From: Planctomycetaceae bacterium
GTDB taxonomy: Bacteria > Planctomycetota > Phycisphaerae > SM23-33
NCBI GenBank assembly: GCA_039680605.1
Contig: JBDKTA010000045.1
Span: 1-64,000, forward strand
Direction: 5' to 3'
Length of the DNA stretch: 64,000 nt
Shown: one piece after another, positions 36,599 through 44,854 of the stretch
Layout of the letters: every line of letters starts with the position of its first letter
How positions within the stretch are numbered: the stretch's first letter is position 1
The notes under the pieces: generated by a model
What the model was told of the DNA's origin: nothing
Databases searched by the model: none
The model's input: the letters and a program-made list of their open reading frames with translations, nothing else
Made by a program: the position numbers and the translations under genes

Positions 36599-37222
36599 AA
36601 CCCCGCACCGCCAGGCCATAGCGAGCCTGCAGGATTCGTCAACGAGGCGCCCGCTTCGCGGGCTTGGGGATCGCGTTGTCCGGGGGCTGATAGTAGCCCC
36701 CCAGTGGAGCCGAAGGCAGCTTGTCACGCCATAGCCGCAGGCGAAGGCGGAAGCCCGGGGTAGCCCGTCACACAACAATTGTACCTGACCCCTTTACCCA
36801 CCTCCTGACCCCTTTACCCACCTGAAGATCTTCTAGGCGGCACGGGCCTGAGTAGCACGGGCGTCCGCTTGAGTGCGGACAATTTGGGTGTGGACCTTGT
36901 GGACAGGGTGGACAAAGTGGACCCAATGGGCGCCGTGGCGCAAGCGCAGCGCAGCCGCCGACTGCGGCCAGCTATGCCGAACTGGCCGCTAACGCGGCGC
37001 TGGTTCTGACGGCGGTGGCGTGCAGCCTGCTGGAGAGGCAACTGGCCGCATTGGCGGCGGCATCTGAAAACGAAGGCGGCTTCCAGAGCGGCTATACCGC
37101 GTGCGAACGCAAAAGCGCCGACAGCAATGAATGCAGCCGGGCAGGCACCGCGTCCACTAAGTCCACCAAGTTGTCCACCGCGTCCACTCCGTCCACAAGG
37201 TCCACTCCCGGCACTTCGAGGG
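36590..37222. other. Gene-poor stretch right of the IS element
   Basis: Bases 36600-36780 contain GC-rich short palindromes with no supported gene. At 36783-36822 CCTGACCCCTTTACCCAC is present twice in tandem. A four-helix-bundle suffix fragment is at 36888-37130 and MK repeats at 36886-36928 and 37148-37206. Confidence 0.7.
36888..37130 (+). pseudogene. Suffix-domain fragment of a four-helix-bundle gene
   Basis: Begins in an MK repeat coding GGQSGPNGRRGA and continues as SYAELAANAALVLTAVAC, closely matching the C-terminal half of 34196-34846. The four-helix N-terminal half is missing exactly up to the MK linker. After ENEGGF a one-base loss shifts the frame, so the TGA at 37128 (matching the stop of the full copy) is out of frame. 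It is inverted relative to the full copy. Confidence 0.8.
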
Positions 37223-37966
37223 TTAACCCCCTCCCGGTTCGCGCCAGGTTCCTGGCCTGACGGCCTCGGCGGCGGGTACCGGCTTCTTGGCGCCGGCGGG
37301 CAGGCGGATGGTTCTGCGTCTCAGGGCGGGAGGCGCCGCCGGGGCGAGGGCGGCTGGGGCCTGGGCCGGCGCGGGCGGGGCGACAGGCTGGGCGGCAGCG
37401 CCTTGCTCGGCGAGAGGCCCGGCGGCAACGGCCTGCGCGGCGGCGGCGGGGCCCGCGGTGTCGGCGGAGCTCGCACAAGCGGCTATCGGGGTCGGTTCGG
37501 CCTTGCAGTCCTTGTCGTCCTTTTGGTCCTTGGCTTCCCCGGCCACACCTTCACCCTGGGCTTGTGCCTCGCCGGCCGTAGCGTATTCCCCAGCCGCCGG
37601 CTTGGCCGATTCGGCCAGGAGGGTTTCGAGCAGGTCGATCGGGCAATCGTCCTTGGGCAGGAGGAGTTCGAGGACGAACTCGCGGCATTTTCGGGCGGTT
37701 TCGCCGGTGCCGGTGAGCCCTTCGTTCACGTGGGCGCGCATGATGTCGACCGCCCGGGCTACGGCGATCTCATGCACGGCCTGTTGGCGGGCCTGGCGGA
37801 TATCCTCGATCCGCTGCCACAACTTGCGGCGGCTGTCACCGCGGGCGATCTTGCCGACCATCGAGACGGTGATCCCGACGGCCGCGGCGACCTTGTCATA
37901 GGGGGCGCCGTCGGCGAGCATTTCCACCAGTTGGTCTTCATCGTAGCGTGCGGCCGTCGTCGACAT
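37223..37966 (-). CDS. HTH-containing protein, possibly phage small-terminase-like
   Basis: 247 aa from ATG 37966, with AAGGAG 10 nt upstream; the upstream in-frame extension is repeat-encoded and rejected. Residues 8-45 look like a helix-turn-helix (DQLVEMLADGAPYDKVAAAV, then GITVSMVGKIARGDSRRK), followed by a helical segment (IEDIRQARQQAVHEIAVARA). The C-terminal half is Ala/Pro-rich low complexity ending in RRRTIRLPAGAKKPVPAAEA. The layout resembles small terminase subunits or phage-type regulators; no other phage genes are nearby. Probably DNA-binding, true function unknown. A 3' fragment of a second copy is at 35069. Confidence 0.6.
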   Translation of the reverse strand: MSTTAARYDEDQLVEMLADGAPYDKVAAAVGITVSMVGKIARGDSRRKLWQRIEDIRQARQQAVHEIAVARAVDIMRAHVNEGLTGTGETARKCREFVLELLLPKDDCPIDLLETLLAESAKPAAGEYATAGEAQAQGEGVAGEAKDQKDDKDCKAEPTPIAACASSADTAGPAAAAQAVAAGPLAEQGAAAQPVAPPAPAQAPAALAPAAPPALRRRTIRLPAGAKKPVPAAEAVRPGTWREPGGG

Positions 37967-38442
37967 CGTCAGACTCCTTGAAGATTTCGGATTGCGGATT
38001 GCGGACCTGCCTGCCGGCAGGCAGGTTTCGGATTGCGGATTAGCGGGCCCGGTGGCAATGCATAATTCACCCTTCATGAGTTTGGCCCCGGAGGGGCCTT
38101 CGTGCTTAGCCCAGGGCGCCGGGCGAGCGAAGCGAGCCTAAGCCCTGGGGATGAGGCGTAGATTCAATGAGCCCCGGCGGGGCGGCCGTGACGATGGCAG
38201 ACAATCACGTCCGCCCCTCCGGGGCTCGATTCGGAGGGAACCTGGACCCAGGGCTTGGCTCTGAAGTCTGCTGTCGCAGCCTTCAGCCCTGCGCCCTGGG
38301 CTAAGAACGCGTTGCCCCTACGGGGCAATGCAGCCCCGCTGAAGTAGCATGCAGCGGGGCTGAGCAGAATGGGCATGAAGAATCCGCAATCCGCAATCCG
38401 AGATCCGCAATCGGTTGATGCAATGCCCCATAGTCTGGAAAC

Positions 38443-38469
38443 AAAAAAGCACCAGACACGGCTGGTGCT
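38443..38469 (-). terminator. Rho-independent terminator on the minus strand
   Basis: Read on the minus strand: an 8-bp stem AGCACCAG/CTGGTGCT around a 6-nt loop followed by six T. No gene ends just before it, so the terminated transcript is probably a short RNA starting near 38486. Confidence 0.75.
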
Positions 38470-38492
38470 CCATAGTTTCTTCCCTCACTTGC

Positions 38493-38498
38493 ATTATA
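38493..38498 (-). promoter_or_regulatory. Perfect -10 box TATAAT on the minus strand
   Basis: TATAAT lies about 45 nt before the end of the terminator at 38443. The -35 region (TCTCGG at 17 bp) is poor, so promoter activity is uncertain. Confidence 0.4.
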
Positions 38499-38810
38499 GT
38501 CAGTGGACAGGGCGGCCGAGAAATATTCACGACGCTGGAAATTCTTTTGCACTGGCGCAGCGGGGAAACTCGGGTCGGGCGAAACAAGAAAAAAAGTTTT
38601 CCGAAAAAGGACAGGTGGTTTTTGTGAAACTCGAACAATAACGCGTGGGCGAGCAAGGCCGCGGCGGGGGCTCGGATAAAGAAGTAAAACGGGTACGGGA
38701 AGGACAAGAGGTCTTAGGTCTTAGGTCGGAGGTCTTAGGCCGAGGTCTCAGGTCCGCAGATGCCCTGCCCTACGCCCTATGACCTGTTCCCTATGGCCTC
38801 CTCCAAAACC

Positions 38811-39070
38811 GCTGTGAAAAGTACAACAAAGTGCAAGGAAGTGGAATTGTGGTATAGCGCGTACCGCTTTCGGGCTGGCAAAGACATTGCGACACAGAGG
38901 CGCAGAGAAAACAGGGGCGGGAAACTTCTTAAGTCTTCTTCCTTGGTACTGTTGCTTTTCTCTGTTTTCTCTGCGTCTCTGTGTCGCATATTCCCTGGCT
39001 TCTGTCCGGAGAGAGCGGATGGGGCAGGTTCCCGCAAACGGCTGTGAAAAGTACAACAAAGTGCAAGGAA
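38811..39070. repeat. 30-bp direct repeat flanking an ME hairpin
   Basis: GCTGTGAAAAGTACAACAAA plus GTGCAAGGAA occurs at 38811-38840 and, identically, at 39041-39070. Between them lies an ME hairpin (ACACAGAGGCGCAGAG at 38890 facing CTCTGCGTCTCTGTGTCG to 38988). Confidence 0.85.
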
Positions 39071-39079
39071 AGTGCAAGG

Positions 39080-39108
39080 GTGGCAATTCGGGAACCGTGT
39101 GATACAAT
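39080..39108 (+). promoter_or_regulatory. Probable sigma70-type promoter of araA
   Basis: GTGGCA (39080-39085), 17-bp spacer, TACAAT (39103-39108), about 36 nt before the araA ATG. It overlaps the edge of the duplicated 30-bp element. Confidence 0.55.
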
Positions 39109-39150
39109 TCGCCGACGTTTTTGTAGACCCCCACGCAGGAGCACGCGACG

Positions 39151-40638
39151 ATGGAACTCAAGAAACTTCAGGTCTGGTTTATCACCGGCAGTCAGCATCT
39201 GTACGGGCCCGAGACGCTCAAGCAGGTGGCCGCGGATTCGCAGAAGATCGCCCAGGGACTCTCGCAGTCGGCGGGCGTTTGCGTGGAGGTGGTGTACAAG
39301 CCGGTGCTGACGACGGCAGAGGCCATCCGTACGATCTGCCTCGAGGCCAACGCCGCGCCTGACTGCGTGGGGCTGATCGCGTGGATGCACACGTTCAGCC
39401 CGGCCAAGATGTGGATCGGCGGGCTGTCGATCCTGGCCAAGCCCTTCATGCACCTGCACACGCAGTTCAACCGCGACATCCCCTGGTCGAGCATCGACAT
39501 GGACTTCATGAACCTCAACCAGTCCGCCCACGGCGGCCGCGAGTTCGGGTTCATCTGCACGCGCATGCGAAAGAACCGCAAGGTCGTGGTGGGGCACTGG
39601 CAGGAGCCGGCAGTCGAGGCGCAGGTCGACGCCTGGGCCCGCGCGGCGTGCGCCTGGCACGACGCCCAGGGCGGCAAGATCGCCCGCTTCGGCGACAACA
39701 TGCGAGACGTGGCCGTCACCGAAGGCGACAAGGTCGAGGCCCAGATGCGGCTGGGATACAGCGTCAACGGATACGGCATGGGCGAGTTGGCCAAACGCGT
39801 GACGGCAGTGGGCGACGCCGAGGCTGACCGCCTCGCCGGCCAGTACGATCAGCAGTACGATCTGGCGGCAGACATCCGTCCCGGCGGGGCGAAGCGCGGC
39901 GCGCTGCGGGAGGCGGCGCGGATCGATCTGGGCATGCGGGCGTTCCTGACCGAGGGAAACTTCAAGGCCTTCACGACGACGTTCGAGGACCTGCACGGTC
40001 TGGCGCAACTGCCGGGCCTGGCGGTGCAGCGTCTGATGGCCGACGGGTACGGGTTCGGCGCCGAGGGGGACTGGAAGACCGCGGCGCTGGTGCGGGCGAT
40101 GAAGGTGATGGCGGCGGGCCGCCGCGGCGGCACGAGCTTCATGGAAGATTACACATACCACCTGGACCCGGCGGGCATGAAAGTGCTGGGGGCACACATG
40201 CTGGAGGTTTGCCCCAGCATCGCCGCGGGCAAACCTGTGCTGGACATCCGCCCGCTGTCGATCGGCGGCAAGGACGATCCGGCGCGGCTGATCTTCAACG
40301 TGCCGGCGGGGCCGGCGATCAACGCCACCGTCATCGACATGGGCAATCGGTTCCGGATGATCGTCAACGAGGTGGACGCTGTGGCGCCCGAGCACGACCT
40401 GCCGAATCTGCCGGTGGCGCGGGCGCTGTGGGTTCCGCGGCCGAGCCTTGCGGTGGCGGCGGGCGGGTGGATCCTCGCCGGCGGGGCGCATCACACGGGC
40501 TTCAGCATGGCGTTGACGGCAGAGCACATGGAGGACTTCGCCGACATCGCGGGGATCGAGTTCGTTCTGATCGGCGGCGGTACGGAGATCCGCACGCTCA
40601 AGCAGGAGCTTCGCTGGAACGAGATGTATTACGCCTGA
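39151..40638 (+). CDS. araA: L-arabinose isomerase
   Basis: 495 aa, the standard AraA length. It converts L-arabinose to L-ribulose with a divalent metal in the cytoplasm. The metal/catalytic residues can be matched: Glu in [16 protein letters not shown], Glu in [12 protein letters not shown], His in [12 protein letters not shown] and His in [11 protein letters not shown]. The N-terminus [16 protein letters not shown] is diagnostic. ATG 39151 has AGGAG 10 nt upstream. No araB (ribulokinase) or araD lies next to it, so the rest of the pathway is elsewhere. Sugar identity is well supported by the family. Confidence 0.97.
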   Translation: MELKKLQVWFITGSQHLYGPETLKQVAADSQKIAQGLSQSAGVCVEVVYKPVLTTAEAIRTICLEANAAPDCVGLIAWMHTFSPAKMWIGGLSILAKPFMHLHTQFNRDIPWSSIDMDFMNLNQSAHGGREFGFICTRMRKNRKVVVGHWQEPAVEAQVDAWARAACAWHDAQGGKIARFGDNMRDVAVTEGDKVEAQMRLGYSVNGYGMGELAKRVTAVGDAEADRLAGQYDQQYDLAADIRPGGAKRGALREAARIDLGMRAFLTEGNFKAFTTTFEDLHGLAQLPGLAVQRLMADGYGFGAEGDWKTAALVRAMKVMAAGRRGGTSFMEDYTYHLDPAGMKVLGAHMLEVCPSIAAGKPVLDIRPLSIGGKDDPARLIFNVPAGPAINATVIDMGNRFRMIVNEVDAVAPEHDLPNLPVARALWVPRPSLAVAAGGWILAGGAHHTGFSMALTAEHMEDFADIAGIEFVLIGGGTEIRTLKQELRWNEMYYA

Positions 40639-40678
40639 CGCGGTTCTGCTGCGGAACCTGTGCGAAAGGAACCGAGCG

Positions 40679-41212
40679 ATGTTCTATGTCTGGGGAACGG
40701 TGCTGGTGCTGTTCAACGCGATCTTCTTCGTGATGAATCTCTTTGGTCTGCCGGGCAACTGGCTGATCGTGCTGGCGATGGGGGGCTTCGCCTGGTGGCA
40801 GTGGAACCCCGCCCTGAGCCCGTGGGCCCAGCCCGTCTCCCTGCAGAGCCTGATCCTGCTGCTGGTGCTGGCGATCCTGGGCGAGATCATCGAGTTCGTC
40901 GCGGGCCTGGCCGGGGCGCGAAAGGCCTCGGGATCGTGGTGGGGCTCGATCGGCGCGCTGGGCGGTTCACTGGTGGGGGCCGCTGTCGGAACCTTCGTGA
41001 TTCCCATCCCGCTGCTGGGCACGCTCATCGGCGCCTGCGCGGGGGCCTTCGCAGGGGCGCTGCTGTTTGAAATGGCCTCGGGCAAACCGCTCAAGCCCGC
41101 CGTCGCCGTGGGCAAAGGCGCCGGCATCGGCCGACTCCTGGGCACCGTCGGCAAGATGGCCGTCGGCGTCATCATGCTCATCGCCGCGGCGATCGCGATC
41201 TACTGGCCGTGA
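40679..41212 (+). CDS. DUF456 family membrane protein
   Basis: 177 aa with four to five hydrophobic segments. DUF456 features: NLFGLPGNWLIVLAMGG near the N-terminus, GEIIEFVAGLAGARKASGS and a Gly/Ala-rich GSLVGAAVGTFVIPIPLLG loop. AAAGGA precedes the ATG. It is an inner-membrane protein of unknown function. Its last 13 bases overlap the end of the convergent SDR gene. It follows araA by 40 bp but has no known link to arabinose use. Confidence 0.88.
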   Translation: MFYVWGTVLVLFNAIFFVMNLFGLPGNWLIVLAMGGFAWWQWNPALSPWAQPVSLQSLILLLVLAILGEIIEFVAGLAGARKASGSWWGSIGALGGSLVGAAVGTFVIPIPLLGTLIGACAGAFAGALLFEMASGKPLKPAVAVGKGAGIGRLLGTVGKMAVGVIMLIAAAIAIYWP

Positions 41213-41970
41213 TCGGCAGGCGGTCGCCCGTGCCGGGGCATTAATCGTTTGAGGTGCCGGCCGCCGTCTACGAAGATCACCTGGCCGGTGATGAAATCGC
41301 TTTCCAGCAGGAACATCGCGGCGTGGACTATGGCCTCGACCGAACCGACCTTGTGCATCGGGTTGGTCCAGGTGAGCTTGTCATACGCGTCGGCCGGTTC
41401 GCCCGGCGGGGGGATAATGAGACCAGGGGCGATGGCGTTGACGGCCACCGCCGGGGCGAGCTCGACGGCCAGGAGCTGCGTCAACTGCAGCAGCATGCGC
41501 TTGCTCAAGTGATACGCTGCGTGCGAGGCGTCCTGGTCGAGCACCGTCGCGTCGAGAAAGTTGATGATGTGCCCGGGCCGCTTCTGGGCGGCAAAGGCCC
41601 GCGCCAGCTCCAGTGGCGCCAGGGCGTTGATCTGCACGTGCCGCGAGAGGTCTTCAGCCGTAAGGTCCAGCACGCGGCCACCCTCGTAGATCGACGCGCT
41701 GTTGACGAGGATATCCAGCGGTCCGACGGTCTCGACGGCGCGGGCGAGGAGGGTCTTGACGGCGGTTTCATCGGACAGGTCAGCCGCGAGGGCAGAGGCT
41801 CGAACGCCCATCGCCGTCAGTTCGTCGACGAGCTCATCGGCCTGTCTTTCGGAACGGTTGTAGTGTACGGCGACATTGGCTCCGCGGGCGGCCAATGCCA
41901 GCGCCATGGCGCGTCCCAGCCTCAGGGCGCCGCCGGTGATCAGGGCGGTCTTCTCGGCGAGTTTGTCCAT
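41200..41970 (-). CDS. SDR family oxidoreductase (pteridine-reductase-like)
   Basis: 256 aa. Classical SDR: TALITGGALRLGRAMALALA (TGxxxxxG cofactor loop), DILVNSASIYEGG (the NNAG position reads NSAS, as in pteridine reductase and FolM relatives), and YHLSKRMLLQLT (YxxxK catalytic pair). AVNAIAPGLIIPPPGEP follows the active site. The NAVHYNRS-like segment NVAVHYNRSERQA suggests NADPH use. Possible roles are dihydropteridine reduction or general carbonyl reduction. Ends overlapping DUF456; divergent from the structured leader at 42038. Confidence 0.87.
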   Translation of the reverse strand: MDKLAEKTALITGGALRLGRAMALALAARGANVAVHYNRSERQADELVDELTAMGVRASALAADLSDETAVKTLLARAVETVGPLDILVNSASIYEGGRVLDLTAEDLSRHVQINALAPLELARAFAAQKRPGHIINFLDATVLDQDASHAAYHLSKRMLLQLTQLLAVELAPAVAVNAIAPGLIIPPPGEPADAYDKLTWTNPMHKVGSVEAIVHAAMFLLESDFITGQVIFVDGGRHLKRLMPRHGRPPADHGQ

Positions 41971-42037
41971 GCGTCTATTTCACCGCAAACCCGATGGAAA
42001 AAAAAGAAAGAGTCCAGAATATTAGCCATTTACCTCC

Positions 42038-42066
42038 TTGACGGAATTTGAAACCTGCCTTACGTT
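42038..42066 (+). promoter_or_regulatory. Candidate promoter of the structured leader
   Basis: TTGACG (42038-42043), 17-bp spacer, TACGTT (42061-42066). The predicted start, about 42073, coincides with the first base of the first hairpin. The -10 match is weak. Confidence 0.4.
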
Positions 42067-42072
42067 GGTTAA

Positions 42073-42137
42073 GTCAGGAGTAGGGACCTGACAACACGCG
42101 ATTCCGCATCGCGAGGGAAACGCCGGCTCAAACCGGC
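42073..42137 (+). ncRNA. Leader with three tandem perfect hairpins, possible cis-regulatory RNA
   Basis: Stem 1 GTCAGG/CCTGAC (42073-42092, 8-nt loop); stem 2 CGCGAT/ATCGCG (42097-42113, 5-nt loop); stem 3 GCCGG/CCGGC (42122-42137, loop CTCAAA). AGGGAAAC joins stems 2 and 3. A GAAGGAGAGG ribosome-binding site follows. I cannot match it to a known riboswitch class. Confidence 0.5.
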
Positions 42138-42158
42138 AATACATCGAAGGAGAGGGAA

Positions 42159-42236
42159 ATGAAAGCAGCGCTCGTTCTGTCGGCGGTTGTGTTGTCTCTG
42201 CGCAGCATGAGTTCTATCCGCATCAGGCAGCATTGA
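42159..42236 (+). CDS. Mini-ORF of 25 codons with strong ribosome-binding site
   Basis: Encodes MKAALVLSAVVLSLRSMSSI then RIRQH. GAAGGAGAGG sits 4-5 nt before the ATG, one of the best sites in the window. The first 14 residues look like a signal-peptide start, after which the hydrophobic core stops abruptly. It is either the stump of a deleted exported-protein gene or a leader/membrane micropeptide. It ends 30 bp before the promoter of the PEP-CTERM gene. Confidence 0.45.
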   Translation: MKAALVLSAVVLSLRSMSSIRIRQH

Positions 42237-42265
42237 AGACACGTCTTGTGGTTCAGGTTTAGTTC

Positions 42266-42294
42266 TTGACAAAAACGTGATGTGCGATTACTAT
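42266..42294 (+). promoter_or_regulatory. Sigma70-type promoter of the PEP-CTERM gene
   Basis: TTGACA (42266-42271), spacer of exactly 17 bp, TACTAT (42289-42294). The ATG is 66 nt downstream. Confidence 0.8.
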
Positions 42295-42359
42295 ATGGAC
42301 CGAGCATGGAGAGAGGTCCAGTCTGAGTGGCCGGTCAAGGCCATAAAGGAGCTAGAAGA

Positions 42360-43034
42360 ATGAGGATGGCAATTACCAGCATCTGTGTATGCGTTCTGCT
42401 TATGGCTTCATACGTGCAGGCCGATACCATCAGCTACAGCAACACCTACGGTCCGACGGCGGTTCCCTTTGGGGCGACGGCCGTCGCTTTGTCCAAATTC
42501 AATCCGGCGTTGGGAACGCTGACCAAAGTGACGCTGCAACTCAATGCCAACACCAGCAGCGGGGCCATCGCATGGGATAACGAATCGGGTCTGTTGACCG
42601 ATGTTGATCTGGGGATCGGCGCCACGGTGACCGCGGTTGCGCCGCTGAGCCTGATTACGGTCATTGCGGTTCCCATGCAGACCGGATCGGCTTTTGGCGT
42701 GGCCGCTGACAACGACGCTGCGGCCGACTACATCGGCACCGACTCGTTCAGCGTGACCGGTGGCACCGGGTCTGACAGCAAGTCGGCCTTTACTACCAGC
42801 AGCCTGGGCACGTTTCTTGCCACGTTTGCCGGAGAGACCTTCGACGCGACCATCAACGCTACGCTCAAGAAGATGATCAGCACTGATGGCGGCGAAGGGC
42901 TGAACCAGACGACGGCTGGGATATCGAACGGCACGCTCACGGTCACCTATGAATACACCCCCATCCCCGAGCCGGTCACGATGAGCCTGCTGGGCCTGGG
43001 CGGTCTGGGCATGCTCCTGAAGCGCCGACGCTAG
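42360..43034 (+). CDS. PEP-CTERM sorting-domain exported protein
   Basis: 224 aa from ATG 42360, with AAAGGAGC 9 nt upstream. A signal peptide (about residues 1-21, SICVCVLLMASYVQA) is followed by a beta-rich, Thr/Ser/Gly-rich passenger (PFGATAVALSKFNPALGTLT), typical of 'choice-of-anchor' extracellular proteins. The end is a canonical PEP-CTERM signal: PIPEPVTMSLLGLGG, a hydrophobic stretch and LLKRRR. By family knowledge such proteins are cleaved and sorted by exosortase to the surface or exopolysaccharide; no exosortase is in the window. Confidence 0.93.
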   Translation: MRMAITSICVCVLLMASYVQADTISYSNTYGPTAVPFGATAVALSKFNPALGTLTKVTLQLNANTSSGAIAWDNESGLLTDVDLGIGATVTAVAPLSLITVIAVPMQTGSAFGVAADNDAAADYIGTDSFSVTGGTGSDSKSAFTTSSLGTFLATFAGETFDATINATLKKMISTDGGEGLNQTTAGISNGTLTVTYEYTPIPEPVTMSLLGLGGLGMLLKRRR

Positions 43035-43219
43035 AACGCACGACTCTGTCACACCGACAGGCGGACCTTCGCGGGCCCGCCTGTTCTTTGCGCGCGTGTC
43101 GCGGACGTCCCGTCGGCGCGTATCCGCGGGCATCTTGCCCGCGATCTCTGCTCGCCGCTTTTTTCTACGCACGTCGCCTTGCCCGCCCGTAAAATACGCC
43201 CCTCACACAGGAGCCGACC

Positions 43220-44533
43220 ATGGCCGCTTATGACGAACTGCTGGGCTTTATCAACGAACTGCAAATCATCGACTCGCACGAGCATCTGCCCCCCGAGGCC
43301 CAGCGCGACCAGAACTCCGATGTCCTCTCGGAGTGGCTGTTCCATTACTTCTCCTGCGATCTGATCTCGGCCGGCATGAGCGACGACGCCATGGGGCAGG
43401 TCCGCGACTCCAAGCAACCTCTCGCCAAGCGGTGGAAGATCGTCCAGCCGTTCTGGGACGCGGCCCGCAGCACCGGCTACGGCCGCTCGCTCGATATTGC
43501 CGCCCGCGGGCTCTACGGTCTCGACGGCGTCACGGGCAAGACCATCGAGCCGCTCAACGAGGCGTTCAAGGCCGCCCGCGCCAAGGGCGGGCACTACCAG
43601 TACGTGCTCAAAGACAAGAGCCGCATCGCCCTGTCGCTGGCGGCAGGTGCGGTCGTCACGCCGTACGAGAGAGACTTCTTCGCCGTCTCGCAGTACCTCG
43701 ACGAGTTCATCACGCCCGGACACATCAACCGTGTGCGCCAGGTGGGCCAGGAAGTCGGCGTGGAGATTCACTCGATCGAAGACTGGGAGCATGCCCTCGA
43801 ACTGCACGTGGACAAGTGCCTCAAGGGCGGGGCGGTGGCCCTCAAGTGCGGCCTGGCGTACTCGCGCACGCTGCTGTTCGAGAAGACCCCGCGCGCCGTC
43901 GCCGAGGAAGAGTTCAACCGCTTCTTCGGCCCCAATCATTCGGCCCCATGGCAGCCAGGAACGCACATGGCCAAGGGCTTCCAGGACTACATGATGCACG
44001 CGCTGCTGAAGCTCGCCGACGCGCGCGGGCTGACTTTCCAGATCCACACCGGCCTGCACGAGGGCAACGGAAACCACATCGCCCACTCGAACCCCGTGCT
44101 GCTGACGAACCTGTTTCTGGAATACTCCAACGTGAAGTTCGACATCTTCCACATGAGTTATCCGTTCATCATGGAGTTGTCGAACCTGGCCAAGAACTTC
44201 CGCAACGTCTTCATCGACATGTGCTGGGGCCACATCATCAGCCCCGAAGCCGCCCGCCGCGCGATCGTCGAATGGCTCGACGCGGTGCCCGCCAACAAGA
44301 TCACCGCCTTCGGCGGCGACTACTGCTTTGTCGATGGCGTCTACGGCCACGCCACGCTGGCGCGTCAGAACGTAGCGGCCGCCTTGGCGCAGAAGGTGTC
44401 CGATGGCAGCTTCGACCTCGACCGCGCCAAGCAGATCGCCGGGTGGATGTTCGTCGACACCCCAACGCGGATCTTCCACCTGGAAGACCGCATCAAGAAG
44501 TCCGCAGCCAAGGCAAGCAAGAAGCGAAAATAG
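43220..44533 (+). CDS. Metal-dependent amidohydrolase-superfamily protein
   Basis: 437 aa. An N-terminal metal site LQIIDSHEHLPPEAQ (HxH), GLTFQIHTGLHEGNG (His on a central strand), IFHMSYPFIMELSNLAKNF, and a C-terminal Asp in ITAFGGDYCFVDGVYG mark an amidohydrolase_2 or uronate-isomerase-type TIM barrel. Conserved helices (DMCWGHIISPEAARRAIVEW) match this superfamily in planctomycete sugar loci. ACAGGAG precedes the ATG. Hydrolase, decarboxylase or isomerase activity are all possible. The Lys-rich tail (KKSAAKASKKRK) is unusual. Not in an evident operon. Confidence 0.8.
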   Translation: MAAYDELLGFINELQIIDSHEHLPPEAQRDQNSDVLSEWLFHYFSCDLISAGMSDDAMGQVRDSKQPLAKRWKIVQPFWDAARSTGYGRSLDIAARGLYGLDGVTGKTIEPLNEAFKAARAKGGHYQYVLKDKSRIALSLAAGAVVTPYERDFFAVSQYLDEFITPGHINRVRQVGQEVGVEIHSIEDWEHALELHVDKCLKGGAVALKCGLAYSRTLLFEKTPRAVAEEEFNRFFGPNHSAPWQPGTHMAKGFQDYMMHALLKLADARGLTFQIHTGLHEGNGNHIAHSNPVLLTNLFLEYSNVKFDIFHMSYPFIMELSNLAKNFRNVFIDMCWGHIISPEAARRAIVEWLDAVPANKITAFGGDYCFVDGVYGHATLARQNVAAALAQKVSDGSFDLDRAKQIAGWMFVDTPTRIFHLEDRIKKSAAKASKKRK

Positions 44534-44854
44534 AACAAGTAGGTTATGGAGTGCGGCAGCCTTAGCTGCCGCTTTGGGAGTTGTTCGCAGTCGCAAAAGC
44601 GACAGTGGCGAAATTGCTCACTAATTCTCGCCACGGGCATTCCTCGCATCCGAAAAACTCTAAAAGCGGCAGCTAAGGCTGCCGCACTCCATAAACAGCC
44701 GCTCCCCGTGATCTCTCTTAATCCTCTTAATCCGTTTCTAATCCCCTAAATCCCGCACTCCCCGTCCCCGGCCGAAAATGACATGGCGACACGCGTGAAA
44801 CAACATCGCGTGTCGCCATGCCGGGCGGATCGAGAACTTAATCCGCAATCGGGA
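44534..44854. repeat. Gene-free 321 bp: ML long inverted repeat and MB
   Basis: TATGGAGTGCGGCAGCC (44544-44560) and TTAGCTGCCGCTTT (to 44574) face AAAAGCGGCAGCTAAGG and CTGCCGCACTCCATA (44662-44693): about 31 bp of near-perfect inverted repeat around an 87-bp loop. An MB palindrome follows at 44782-44825. Confidence 0.85.

Larger units (their letters stand above)
37967..39150. repeat. 1.2-kb gene-free repeat region upstream of araA
   Basis: Contents in order: ATTGCGGATT repeats interrupted by GCCTGCCGGCAGGC (37983-38042); an MN REP-like block (38080-38370) with facing copies of CCCAGGGC and GCCCCGGCGGGGC; GGATTGCGGATT inverse (38388-38414); a minus-strand hairpin terminator (38443-38469); MJ-like GGTCTTAGGTC repeats (38708-38755); an ME hairpin (38884-38992) between two copies of a 30-bp direct repeat (38811-38840, 39041-39070); and the araA promoter. 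No convincing protein. Confidence 0.8.
41971..42359. other. Intergenic region with structured leader, mini-ORF and PEP-CTERM promoter
   Basis: 389 bp between the SDR gene (-) and the PEP-CTERM gene (+). It contains a promoter-like pair (42038-42066), three hairpins (42073-42137), a mini-ORF with strong ribosome-binding site (42159-42236) and a strong promoter (42266-42294). Each is listed separately. Confidence 0.75.

Noticed and set aside
38080..38707. Small proteins in the MN block and around the terminator
   Set aside because: Frames are translations of REP-like palindromes; none has a homologous-looking domain or a supported start except the short orphan RNA noted separately.
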